Shown: positions 1 to 7,462 of the stretch, in pieces
Numbering within the stretch: the stretch's first letter is position 1
Layout: each line of letters begins with the position of its first letter
Assembly (NCBI GenBank): GCA_037129555.1
Contig: JBAXUS010000007.1
Span: 8,675-72,674 of the forward strand
Length of the DNA stretch: 64,000 nt
Direction of reading: 5' to 3'
Source of the DNA: JANXLS01 sp037129555
GTDB lineage: Bacteria > Planctomycetota > SZUA-567 > H5-PLA8
Position numbers and translations under genes: made by a program
The notes under the pieces: model-generated
What the model saw: only the letters and a program-made list of their open reading frames with translations
Database searches by the model: none
Told to the model about the DNA's origin: nothing

Positions 1-110
1 CTGACTTTGATCGCGCCGATTAACGCGGCTGAATGACTGCCGCGCAGATTGGAAATGTAGCCATGTTCACGGGCGGATTTGACGGTGGCGGGCGTGATGG
101 AAGTCGTCAT
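1..110 (-). CDS. Partial hypothetical protein (5' end only)
   Basis: The ATG is at 108-110 on the minus strand and the frame stays open to the window edge, giving about 36 residues that begin MTTSITPATVKSAREHGY. It starts 6 nt after the stop of the Fe-S carrier gene upstream, so the two are probably co-transcribed and this product may also belong to Fe-S cluster work. There is no clear Shine-Dalgarno sequence in front of the ATG, which fits translational coupling. The visible residues match no family I recognise. That it is a gene rests on the open frame and tight spacing only. Confidence 0.5.
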   Translation of the reverse strand, partial: MTTSITPATVKSAREHGYISNLRGSHSAALIGAIKV

Positions 111-116
111 GAGAAT

Positions 117-809
117 TTAGACCGAAAAACTCTCCCCACACCCGCACGTGTTCGTCGCGTTTGGATTATTAAAGACGAAGCCTTTTCCGGAAAGTCCCTG
201 TTGGAAATCCAGCGTGATACCGCGCAAATACACCGTGCTCTTGCGGTCGAGGTACACGTTGAATAGCTCGTATGGCACGACCAAATCGCCGTCTTTTTTT
301 GCATCGAATTCGAGTTTATACGAGAAGCCCGAACAGCCGCCACCTTTGACGCCCAGCCGCAATCCGACGCCCGGTTTGTCACCCTGTTCAACGATCAACC
401 GCTTGACTTCAACTTGAGCGCCTTCCGAAAGCGCAACGATGGGCTTGTCGCCATTCACCGCCGCCGCTTTCGACACAGGGGCTTCAACCACAGGGGCTGG
501 AGCCGGTTTGGCCGCTTCAGCTTTCACGGTGATTTCGTGCACATCGCCCAAGCGCGTGATCGACAAAACATCCGCGCGCGGAATCACCAAATGATCGTAC
601 TTTTTCCACACGCCGAATTTCGCCGCGCGCTTGACATAATCCGCTTTGGTCTTCCCGTTCGCGCCGTCTTCATGAATGTCGGCGTCAACGAGAATCACCT
701 TCTCCTGATCTTCATCGTCGCAGCGGCCCACATACACTTTCGGCCCCTTCGTATCGACGACGACCGTGATGCCATGCAACGCGCTTTTGTTATCGTGAAA
801 CGTACCCAT
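117..809 (-). CDS. A-type iron-sulfur carrier (IscA/ErpA/HesB-like) with N-terminal extension
   Basis: Residues 122-230 form an A-type Fe-S carrier domain. The three conserved cysteines are present: Cys159 in a GGGCSGFSY motif, and Cys222 and Cys224 in TCGCGESF at the C-terminus. Members of this family bind an Fe-S cluster or iron in the cytoplasm and deliver it to apo-proteins. Most are 105-125 residues; this one has about 95 extra N-terminal residues (beta-rich, with a DADIHEDG segment) joined by an Ala/Pro linker at 98-115. The extension belongs to no domain I know. The gene lies between a bacilliredoxin and a partial gene on the same strand, a setting that fits thiol/Fe-S homeostasis. The carrier call is firm; the choice among IscA, ErpA and SufA is not. 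Confidence 0.88.
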   Translation of the reverse strand: MGTFHDNKSALHGITVVVDTKGPKVYVGRCDDEDQEKVILVDADIHEDGANGKTKADYVKRAAKFGVWKKYDHLVIPRADVLSITRLGDVHEITVKAEAAKPAPAPVVEAPVSKAAAVNGDKPIVALSEGAQVEVKRLIVEQGDKPGVGLRLGVKGGGCSGFSYKLEFDAKKDGDLVVPYELFNVYLDRKSTVYLRGITLDFQQGLSGKGFVFNNPNATNTCGCGESFSV

Positions 810-837
810 GATGATTCCTTTGTTTAAAGAATGTCCA

Positions 838-863
838 GAGCCGCTTACTGACGTGTGCGGCTC
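838..863. repeat. GAGCCGC/GCGGCTC intergenic hairpin
   Basis: GAGCCGC at 838-844 pairs with GCGGCTC at 857-863 across a 12-nt loop, between the bacilliredoxin stop and the Fe-S carrier start. No T-tract follows on either strand. Similar GAGCCG palindromes occur at 32949, 38908, 38942 and 61325, so it may belong to a dispersed family rather than be a terminator. Confidence 0.5.
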
Positions 864-881
864 CGGAAAGCGAATTCTATA

Positions 882-1298
882 TTAGCAGTTCTCGTCGAAT
901 GCCTTGACCAACTCCGCAGCAATCGTGCGCGGGTCGCGGCCTTCGATCATGTGGCGAGGCGTGAAGTGCACGAGCTCGCCGTCTTTGAACACCGCAACGC
1001 ACGGGCTGCTCGGCGGAATGTCAGCAAAATACGAACGCGCTTTGGCGACGGCTTCGGTGTCTTGTCCAGCGAACACTGTGGCAACGCGCGCCGGCTTCTT
1101 GCCGTTCTGCAGCGACAACTTCACACCCGGGCGCGCTCCACCGGCGGCGCATCCGCACACGGAGTTCACGATGATCATCGACGTGCCGGTCTTGTCAGCC
1201 ATGAACGTATCAACTTCAGTTGCGGTCTTCAATTCTTTGACACCGGCGGACGTCAATTCCGCGCGCATGGGGGCTACGAGTGCTTCGGGGTAAGGCAT
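882..1298 (-). CDS. Bacilliredoxin, BrxA/BrxB (YphP/YqiW) family
   Basis: A 138-residue thioredoxin-fold protein of the length usual for this family. The signature is NSVCGCAAGGARPGV with the CGC redox motif at Cys48-Gly-Cys50, followed by a SPCVAVFKDGELVHFTPRHMIEGR segment typical of BrxA/B. Family members remove bacillithiol from mixed disulfides on cytoplasmic proteins after oxidative stress. Whether this organism makes bacillithiol cannot be judged here, since no bshABC gene is in view. An extra Cys is the last residue (138). It lies upstream of, and in the same direction as, the Fe-S carrier gene with a 72-nt gap holding a hairpin. Confidence 0.9.
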   Translation of the reverse strand: MPYPEALVAPMRAELTSAGVKELKTATEVDTFMADKTGTSMIIVNSVCGCAAGGARPGVKLSLQNGKKPARVATVFAGQDTEAVAKARSYFADIPPSSPCVAVFKDGELVHFTPRHMIEGRDPRTIAAELVKAFDENC

Positions 1299-1435
1299 GT
1301 TTCGGACTCCTCTTTAAAAATGGTTCACACATGACATGTCGTCGATCAATACTGTACGAAAATACCCGACGGAAGCAAGCTTATTGCGTCCGGCCTAACA
1401 CTCGCAGATTCAACACTGAAGTGTGTTGCTGACAT

Positions 1436-3328
1436 CTACTCTCGTGGCCGAGGTAGCGGCTTCGGCGAGTTCGTTTTTTGCGAGAAAAATCGGAACGGCG
1501 CTAAAATCGTCCGCCCGATTTTAAAACTCGGATCACTCTCCACCTGTGCCTTCGCGGTCTTCATTTTTTCAAATTCAGTTTGCAACGCCGCGAGTTTTTC
1601 TCCTTGAGCCAGCGCGTCTACATCACGCCGCCGCAACGCGTCTTCACATTCATTAACCTTCGTAGTGACGCGCTCATGTTTAGCCGCATCATCCGCGCGT
1701 AACCGTTCCAGAGCTGCCACAGAATTCGCATGTTCGCGCTGCATCGTTGCGAGAGCATCCGCATGTAGGCGAGCCTGCTTCTCGGCCTCGTCTGCTTTTG
1801 CTCGGACCGCACGTTCGCGTTCGTCTAATTCTTCAGCATGTTTGCGCCGGGCTGCTTCGAGCTTTTCGACGTCCTCGGATCGCGCTTGATGTAGCTTCGT
1901 CAGACGAGCAATCTCTTCTTCATGCGTACGACATTGGCGCGTCAGTTTCCCAACGTTCTCCACGTGATCCCGCGCCGCAGCTTCAAGCGTTGAAACCATT
2001 TTCACTCGCGCTTCACTCGCCTGAGTCAACGCGGCGTTGTCGTCCACATGAGATTGGCACAGCCGATTCAACGCATCAATTTCATCCACATGCGCCGCGA
2101 CGTTCTGCTTCAACGTCATAATTTCTTCCGCGCGTGTCCGAGCGAGTTGCTCCAGCTTCACAACGTCATCCGCGCGTGATTGGCTCAACGCATTTAATTT
2201 TTCAGCACTCTCACCAAGCGCTTGAATTTGAGCTTTGAGACTCTTGATTTCAGTCTGCTGCGAGCGGTTGTTGCGCTGCAATGTTTCGACTTCATCCGAA
2301 CGCAAGCGGATCAATTCTGTCAGCTTTTCAACCTCGGCCGAGCGAGCCAATACGACCGCTTCAAGCCGCGCACTCTCACCGGCATGCACCCGTTTCAGCG
2401 TCTCGATTTCGTCCGCGCGAGCTTGGCTCAACCGCTCCAGTCGAGCGACGTCATCGCCGTGCGACCGCTTTAGATTATCGATGTCTACCGCACGCATTTC
2501 GAGCGCCTGTTGCAATGCGGTGCGTTCATCTCTGCCCGCTTTTTCCTTCTCATCAAATGACTGTACTTTTGCTTCGAGCGCCTGAATCGCGACCAATTCC
2601 GCGCCAGCTTTCGCATGCAACGACACCCGGTTTCCAAGCGCGAAGAAATAACTGCGCATGAGACCCGGATTCTTTTCGGCCATCGTCAGAAAAACATTCA
2701 ACGCTTCCGAAATGCCGGGACTCAACACCAGCACTCCAAGCCCGTGGCCATGCAAGAATTCAAAATGCCGATACGTCGAACGCAGCTGCTCCCACAATTT
2801 CCAAACGCCATAATTCCCATCGCGCCGGTTCGTGAAATGAAACAGCACGACACCATTGCGGCTCATCTTCGGTCGGAACGCTTCCCAATCGTGGCAGACA
2901 GCTTCGTAATTGGGCTGTCCATCGATGTGCAGCAACTCGATGCTGCCTTCTGAAAAATGCGCCGCCGCTTCGTCGAATTTGCTTTCGACCAATTGCGAAA
3001 AATGGCCGTACAGCGCGTCATGTTGCGCACGCAAATTCGCCAGCACCGACGCGTCGTACAAGCCCGTCTGATTGTCACCCTTCCACGTGTCAATTCCATG
3101 ACACGCGATCTTCATGCCCAGCGCCGCGACCGCCTCGCAAATCGACAGATACGAATCGCCCTTATAGACGCCCAACTCGACCAACATTTTCGGACGGAGC
3201 AAATGAACCAATAGTTTGATAAACGGAATATGCTCGTGACTGGCAGTCGAACCCATGCGCTTGGGCAGGATCAGGCTTTGAGGATAATCGAGAGGATTGA
3301 ATTCCAACCCCGCTCTGTAGTCGGCCAT
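1436..3328 (-). CDS. Class I SAM methyltransferase fused to a long coiled coil
   Basis: Residues 1-230 look like a Methyltransf_24-type class I methyltransferase: an LVELGVYKGDSYLSICEA nucleotide-binding segment near residue 50, ELLHIDGQPNYEAV near residue 133, and GVVLFHFTNRR near 160. Such domains are common in proteins that modify surface glycans, often beside glycosyltransferases. Residues about 245-600 are an uninterrupted charged coiled coil with a 14-residue periodicity (units such as ARADEIETLKRVHA and LRSDEVETLQRNNR). A short basic, aromatic end follows (FKIGRTILAPFRFF), a tail often seen on glycosyltransferase-linked coiled coils. The substrate is unknown. The gene stands alone; the fold assignment is moderately sure and the coiled coil is plain from the sequence. 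Confidence 0.7.
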   Translation of the reverse strand: MADYRAGLEFNPLDYPQSLILPKRMGSTASHEHIPFIKLLVHLLRPKMLVELGVYKGDSYLSICEAVAALGMKIACHGIDTWKGDNQTGLYDASVLANLRAQHDALYGHFSQLVESKFDEAAAHFSEGSIELLHIDGQPNYEAVCHDWEAFRPKMSRNGVVLFHFTNRRDGNYGVWKLWEQLRSTYRHFEFLHGHGLGVLVLSPGISEALNVFLTMAEKNPGLMRSYFFALGNRVSLHAKAGAELVAIQALEAKVQSFDEKEKAGRDERTALQQALEMRAVDIDNLKRSHGDDVARLERLSQARADEIETLKRVHAGESARLEAVVLARSAEVEKLTELIRLRSDEVETLQRNNRSQQTEIKSLKAQIQALGESAEKLNALSQSRADDVVKLEQLARTRAEEIMTLKQNVAAHVDEIDALNRLCQSHVDDNAALTQASEARVKMVSTLEAAARDHVENVGKLTRQCRTHEEEIARLTKLHQARSEDVEKLEAARRKHAEELDERERAVRAKADEAEKQARLHADALATMQREHANSVAALERLRADDAAKHERVTTKVNECEDALRRRDVDALAQGEKLAALQTEFEKMKTAKAQVESDPSFKIGRTILAPFRFFSQKTNSPKPLPRPRE

Positions 3329-3566
3329 GTGCTACCTCTGCGTCGATGAATAAATGATAACGCGTGATAAAAACGAACGATTCACGGGTGTCGAGTCAAT
3401 AAAACTCGAACGCGTTGCAATCCAGAAACAACTCGTTGTATAGACGCTGAATCGAACGATTTGTACAACGATTTTCGGCCAAACGCAATAAAAGATTAAA
3501 CACTGATTTCGAGCACATGTGTGTCTCCTGGCTTGAAACACACCCCATGAATTTAAATGGCTCGCC

Positions 3567-3594
3567 TTGACACCGGCGATTCGCTCGATAAAAA
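3567..3594 (+). promoter_or_regulatory. Candidate sigma70-type promoter for guaB
   Basis: A perfect TTGACA (-35) at 3567-3572 is followed after 16 nt by TAAAAA at 3589-3594, a 4/6 match to the -10 consensus. Transcription would start near 3601, leaving a leader of about 135 nt that contains the inverted repeat at 3637-3710. This is a consensus match only. Confidence 0.4.
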
Positions 3595-3636
3595 GGTACT
3601 ATGGAAGCGATTGTTGATGCACGACTGAGGCTGAAC

Positions 3637-3710
3637 GGTTCGGGTTTCGGGTTTCCGGTTTCGAGTTGACGGCGTTATTGACTCGAAACCGGAAACCCGA
3701 AATTCGAAAC
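3637..3710. repeat. Long inverted repeat built from GAAACC-type heptamers, in the guaB leader
   Basis: CGGGTTTCCGGTTTCGAGT at 3648-3666 is matched perfectly by its reverse complement at 3681-3699, with a 14-nt loop. Imperfect pairing extends the arms to 3637 and 3710. Each arm consists of 7-nt units (CGGGTTT / CGAAACC) of the same kind as the direct arrays at 26959 and 47161. In RNA it would form a hairpin of about 30 bp ending roughly 12 nt before the guaB ribosome binding site. Confidence 0.8.
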
Positions 3711-3735
3711 CGAAACTTAGTTGGAGCAAACTTTT

Positions 3736-5274
3736 ATGAGCAATGATGGCGCGAAGGGTAGCGCTTACGAGCGGGACGCACGATTTGTGGGGGCTGGGAT
3801 CACGTTTGACGACGTGCTGCTGCTGCCTGCGAAAAGCGATGTGATTCCTGCGGAAGTCAACACGTCTTCTCAACTCACATCCAAAATCCGTCTGCACATT
3901 CCGATCCTGTCGTCGGCGATGGATACTGTCACCGAAAGCCGCTTGGCGATCGCCATCGCTCAAGAAGGCGGGCTGGGTGTCATCCATCGCAATTTGAAAC
4001 CAGAAGACCAAGCGCGCGAAGTCGTCAAGGTCAAGCGCAGCGCGTCGGGTATTATCACCGGTCCGTTGACGCTGACGCCTGAGCACACCATCGCTGAAGC
4101 CAAAACGTTGATGGCCAGCCAGAACATTTCCGGTATTCCGATCGTCGAGCACGATCCGGCGGACGCTCCAGGGGTGGCACGCAAGCACGGCAAAGTCGTC
4201 GGGATTTTGACCAAGCGCGACCTGCGTTTTCAAGTCAACAACGTCGCGCGAATCAAGGAGGTGATGACAACGAATCTTGTCACCGCTAAGCCGAGCACGA
4301 GCCTTGAAGAAGCGCAGTTGATTCTACACAAGAACAAAGTCGAGAAGCTCTTGTTGGTCGATGACGCCGGGATGCTCGCCGGACTGATCACGATCAAGGA
4401 CATTGACAAAACATTGCGCTACCCGCACGCCTGCCGCGATGACCGCGGTCGCTTGCGCGTGGGAGCGGCGGTCGGGACGCATGATGAAGCGCGAATCGAA
4501 ATGCTGATCAAAGCGGGTGCGGACGTGCTGGTCGCCGACACCGCGCACGGGCATTCAACACGCGTGATTGAAACCGTAAAGTGGATCAAGAAGCACTTTC
4601 CGAACACAGAAGTCATTGCAGGAAATATCGCCACGGCTGACGGCGCGAGAGCGCTCGCAGACGCGGGTGCAGACGCAGTCAAAGCCGGCGTCGGACCAGG
4701 CTCGATCTGTACAACACGCATCGTTTCGGGCGTCGGTGTTCCGCAGATCACGGCGATTCTTGAAGCGCTTGAAGGACTGAAGGGCACGAACTGTCGCTTG
4801 ATTTCCGACGGCGGAATCAAGTACTCGGGCGACATTGTGAAAGCATTGGCAGTGGGCGCGAGCGCTGTGATGATTGGCAGCTTGTTCGCCGGGACCGATG
4901 AATCGCCGGGCCAAGTGGTGCTCTATAAGGGGCGGCAATTCAAAGCCTATCGCGGCATGGGATCGATCGGCGCGATGGTCGCGGGCGGCGCAAACCGCTA
5001 CGGCCAGGACGGCGCAGCTCCCGAAAAGCTCGTTCCAGAAGGCATCGAAGGACGCGTGGCATACACCGGACCGCTGAACGCGTTCCTGTATCAACTCGTC
5101 GGAGGCCTTCGTGCAGGGATGGGATACCTCGGCGCGCACACGATGGAAGATCTACCGAAGAACGCTCGCTTCATTCGGCAGACGTCTGCAGGATTGCGCG
5201 AGAGCCATCCGCATGATATTCACATCACGACCGAAGCCCCGAACTATCGGCTCGAAGATGAAAAGTACGATTAA
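3736..5274 (+). CDS. guaB: Inosine-5'-monophosphate dehydrogenase
   Basis: Oxidises IMP to XMP with NAD+, the first committed step to GMP, in the cytoplasm. The 512-residue length is normal for the CBS-containing form. The catalytic loop GPGSICTTR carries nucleophile Cys325. Two CBS domains lie at about 108-170 and 175-230. The phosphate-binding SDGGIKYSGD and the GRQFKAYRGMGS flap are intact. I chose the ATG at 3736 over an upstream in-frame TTG at 3721, because GGAG at 3723-3726 sits about 9 nt before this ATG and would lie inside the longer version. guaA follows 118 nt downstream on the same strand, as is common for this pathway. Confidence 0.97.
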   Translation: MSNDGAKGSAYERDARFVGAGITFDDVLLLPAKSDVIPAEVNTSSQLTSKIRLHIPILSSAMDTVTESRLAIAIAQEGGLGVIHRNLKPEDQAREVVKVKRSASGIITGPLTLTPEHTIAEAKTLMASQNISGIPIVEHDPADAPGVARKHGKVVGILTKRDLRFQVNNVARIKEVMTTNLVTAKPSTSLEEAQLILHKNKVEKLLLVDDAGMLAGLITIKDIDKTLRYPHACRDDRGRLRVGAAVGTHDEARIEMLIKAGADVLVADTAHGHSTRVIETVKWIKKHFPNTEVIAGNIATADGARALADAGADAVKAGVGPGSICTTRIVSGVGVPQITAILEALEGLKGTNCRLISDGGIKYSGDIVKALAVGASAVMIGSLFAGTDESPGQVVLYKGRQFKAYRGMGSIGAMVAGGANRYGQDGAAPEKLVPEGIEGRVAYTGPLNAFLYQLVGGLRAGMGYLGAHTMEDLPKNARFIRQTSAGLRESHPHDIHITTEAPNYRLEDEKYD

Positions 5275-5315
5275 AAGTGTTTTGTTTTTTGAGATTTTTA
5301 ATCTCGGACGTTGTA

Positions 5316-5338
5316 GACGTAACCAATTTGGTTGCGTC
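5316..5338 (+). promoter_or_regulatory. Stem-loop between guaB and guaA
   Basis: GACGTAACC (5316-5324) pairs with GGTTGCGTC (5330-5338) through eight Watson-Crick pairs and one T-G wobble, with loop AATTT. The sequence after it is T-rich but interrupted (TTAGATTTCTTCC). A smaller 6-bp hairpin GAGATT/AATCTC precedes it at 5291-5305. It could be a weak terminator or an attenuating structure that sets the guaB:guaA ratio. Confidence 0.45.
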
Positions 5339-5392
5339 TTAGATTTCTTCCATTAGATTGTCCCGTTTCCCATTCGCAGGAACATTTACGCA

Positions 5393-6925
5393 ATGCACGA
5401 AACTGTTTTTGTCGTCGACTTCGGAGCTCAGTACGCGCAATTGATTGCGCGGCGCGTCCGAGAGGCTCACGTTTTTTCGAAGATCGTCCCGTTCCACCGG
5501 GCGCTTGAAGCTGCGAAGGCGGAGCGGCCCAAAGCGATCATCTTCTCGGGTGGCCCTGCGTCTGTGTACGCAGACAAAGCGCCGCGCATCGAGCCTGAAA
5601 TTTTCACGCTCGGCATCCCGATTCTCGGCATTTGCTACGGCGTCCAGATCACCGCGTTCAATCTCGGTGGGACTGTCGAAAAGCAGCAGCGCCGCGAATA
5701 CGGCAGCGCTGTAATTGACGTCCTCGATGAACGCGGTTTGTTTGAAGGCGTCGGCAACCGCACTGACGTCTGGATGAGCCACGGCGATGCACTGACCGCA
5801 CCGCCGCCGGGATTCCAGATTCTCGCCAGCACGCCCAGCTGCCCGCTCGCCGCCATCGGCGATCCTGCGCGCAAAATTTACGGCGTCCAATTTCACCCCG
5901 AAGTCACGCACACGCCCAAGGGTCGTCAAGTGCTGCGCAACTTCCTGTATCAGATCGCCGGATGCGCTGGCGACTGGCACATGACCGATTTTATCGGCCA
6001 GCAGATCGAGAGCATCCGCCAGCGTGTCGGCAATGAGAAAGTGATTCTCGGCTTGAGTGGCGGCGTCGATTCGTCCGTCGCTGCCGTGCTGATTCATCAA
6101 GCCATCGGCGACAAATTGCAGTGTATTTTTGTCGACAACGGCTTGTGCCGGAAGAGCGAGGGCAAACGCGTCGAGACCACCTTTAAAGGCCACTTCAAAA
6201 TTCCGCTGTGGTGTGTCGATGCGACCGACCAGTTTCTCAACGCGTTGAAAAACGTCACCGATCCCGAGCAGAAACGCAAGATCATCGGTCGCGAATTCGT
6301 GCGTGTTTTCGAAGCGAAATCGCGTGAAGTCAAAGGCGCGAAATTCCTGGCACAAGGTACGCTGTATCCCGACGTGATCGAATCCGTCTCCGCACACGGC
6401 GGTCCGACTGCTGTCATCAAGAGCCACCATAACGTCGGTGGATTGCCTGACGATTTGGCGCTTGAACTGCTCGAACCCTTCCGCGCGCTCTTCAAAGATG
6501 AAGTCCGCCAGATCGGAAAAGAACTCGGCGTTCCGGACGAAATCGTCTGGCGTCAACCGTTCCCAGGACCGGGACTCGCCGTGCGAATCCTCGGCCCGGT
6601 CGATTCATCGCGTATTCAGCTCGTTCAAGACGCCGACGAAATCGTGCAGGAAGAAATCGAAGCCGCTGGCATCAAAGTGTGGCAAGCATTCGCGGTGCTG
6701 CTGCCAGTCCGCAGCGTCGGCGTCCTCGGCGACGAACGCGCGTACGGCGAAGTCATCTGCCTGCGAGCGGTCGAATCCACCGACGGCATGACCGCCGATT
6801 GGGCGAAGCTGCCATACGAGGTGCTCGCCAAAATCTCCAGCCGCATCGTCAACGAAGTCCCAGGCATCAATCGCGTGGTGTATGATATTAGTCAAAAGCC
6901 ACCTGCGACGATTGAGTGGGAATAA
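5393..6925 (+). CDS. guaA: GMP synthase (glutamine-hydrolysing)
   Basis: Converts XMP to GMP using ATP and glutamine; the step after guaB. The single chain of 510 residues has the usual layout. A class I glutamine amidotransferase occupies about 1-190, with nucleophile Cys81 in GILGICYGVQ and the GVQFHPEVTHT His/Glu pair. Next is the ATP-pyrophosphatase domain with P-loop LGLSGGVDSSVAA near 219-231, then the dimerisation domain ending in the family-typical KPPATIEWE. The ATG has an AGGA about 11 nt upstream. All catalytic elements appear intact. Confidence 0.97.
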   Translation: MHETVFVVDFGAQYAQLIARRVREAHVFSKIVPFHRALEAAKAERPKAIIFSGGPASVYADKAPRIEPEIFTLGIPILGICYGVQITAFNLGGTVEKQQRREYGSAVIDVLDERGLFEGVGNRTDVWMSHGDALTAPPPGFQILASTPSCPLAAIGDPARKIYGVQFHPEVTHTPKGRQVLRNFLYQIAGCAGDWHMTDFIGQQIESIRQRVGNEKVILGLSGGVDSSVAAVLIHQAIGDKLQCIFVDNGLCRKSEGKRVETTFKGHFKIPLWCVDATDQFLNALKNVTDPEQKRKIIGREFVRVFEAKSREVKGAKFLAQGTLYPDVIESVSAHGGPTAVIKSHHNVGGLPDDLALELLEPFRALFKDEVRQIGKELGVPDEIVWRQPFPGPGLAVRILGPVDSSRIQLVQDADEIVQEEIEAAGIKVWQAFAVLLPVRSVGVLGDERAYGEVICLRAVESTDGMTADWAKLPYEVLAKISSRIVNEVPGINRVVYDISQKPPATIEWE

Positions 6926-6966
6926 CGAAAGAATCACGAAAGAATCACGATTCCGGAGATTATAAA

Positions 6967-7347
6967 TTGAGCGCAATCGCCATTTCCACAATGACCCAAC
7001 CGCTGCAAAAACTCTTCGCAGCGCAGCAAGCCAACGAAGAAGGCGCAAGCGATCTGTGCCTGACCTTCGAAACTGCCGGAAACGATAGCGCGTGGGTTCA
7101 AGTCGTCTCGAACACGATCAATTTCGGCTACACCGGAGAAGATGAACCACTCTATTTTCTGTCCCAGCAAGGCGTCGATCTCCTTCCCGATTGCGCCGTG
7201 ATTGCCTGGGACAAAGGCCTCTCCGCAACCCTCACGCACACCTCCCAATTCGGCGATGATGTCGCCGTATTTGTGGACGCGATCTTGTGGTCCGTGCATG
7301 GATTGGATGACGAATTCGAGATTGAGGTGAAAGCAGAGCAGTTGTAA
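6967..7347 (+). CDS. Small hypothetical protein downstream of guaA
   Basis: A 126-residue acidic protein with no signal peptide or membrane segment; I do not recognise a family. A TTG start at 6967 is chosen because GGAG at 6955-6958 sits 8 nt before it. The alternatives are an ATG at 6916 that overlaps the end of guaA without a ribosome binding site, and an ATG at 6991. The composition (alternating hydrophobic stretches such as AWVQVVSNTINFGYTG and AVIAWDKGLSATLTHT) suggests a beta-rich cytoplasmic domain. It starts 41 nt after guaA and is probably co-transcribed with it, but nothing ties it to purine synthesis. Confidence 0.6.
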   Translation: MSAIAISTMTQPLQKLFAAQQANEEGASDLCLTFETAGNDSAWVQVVSNTINFGYTGEDEPLYFLSQQGVDLLPDCAVIAWDKGLSATLTHTSQFGDDVAVFVDAILWSVHGLDDEFEIEVKAEQL

Positions 7348-7462
7348 GGCCTCATTCGTAAATTCGAAATCCTATAATTTCATAGACAAACCATAGCAAT
7401 CGCTCCAAACAAAATATCGACCGCAGCCCAATCATCCTCCAAGGCGCGGTGTACGAATTGAC

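Larger units (their letters stand above)
3329..3735. other. Intergenic region upstream of guaB
   Basis: These 407 bases separate the divergent methyltransferase and guaB. I see no credible gene. The region holds a candidate sigma70-type promoter (3567-3594) and a long inverted repeat (3637-3710), listed separately. The remainder near 3340-3540 is AT-richer than its surroundings with no structure I can name. Confidence 0.6.

Noticed and set aside
5339..6556. Long open frame (405 codons) antisense to guaA
   Set aside because: It is a shadow frame; guaA is certain and the antisense product matches nothing.
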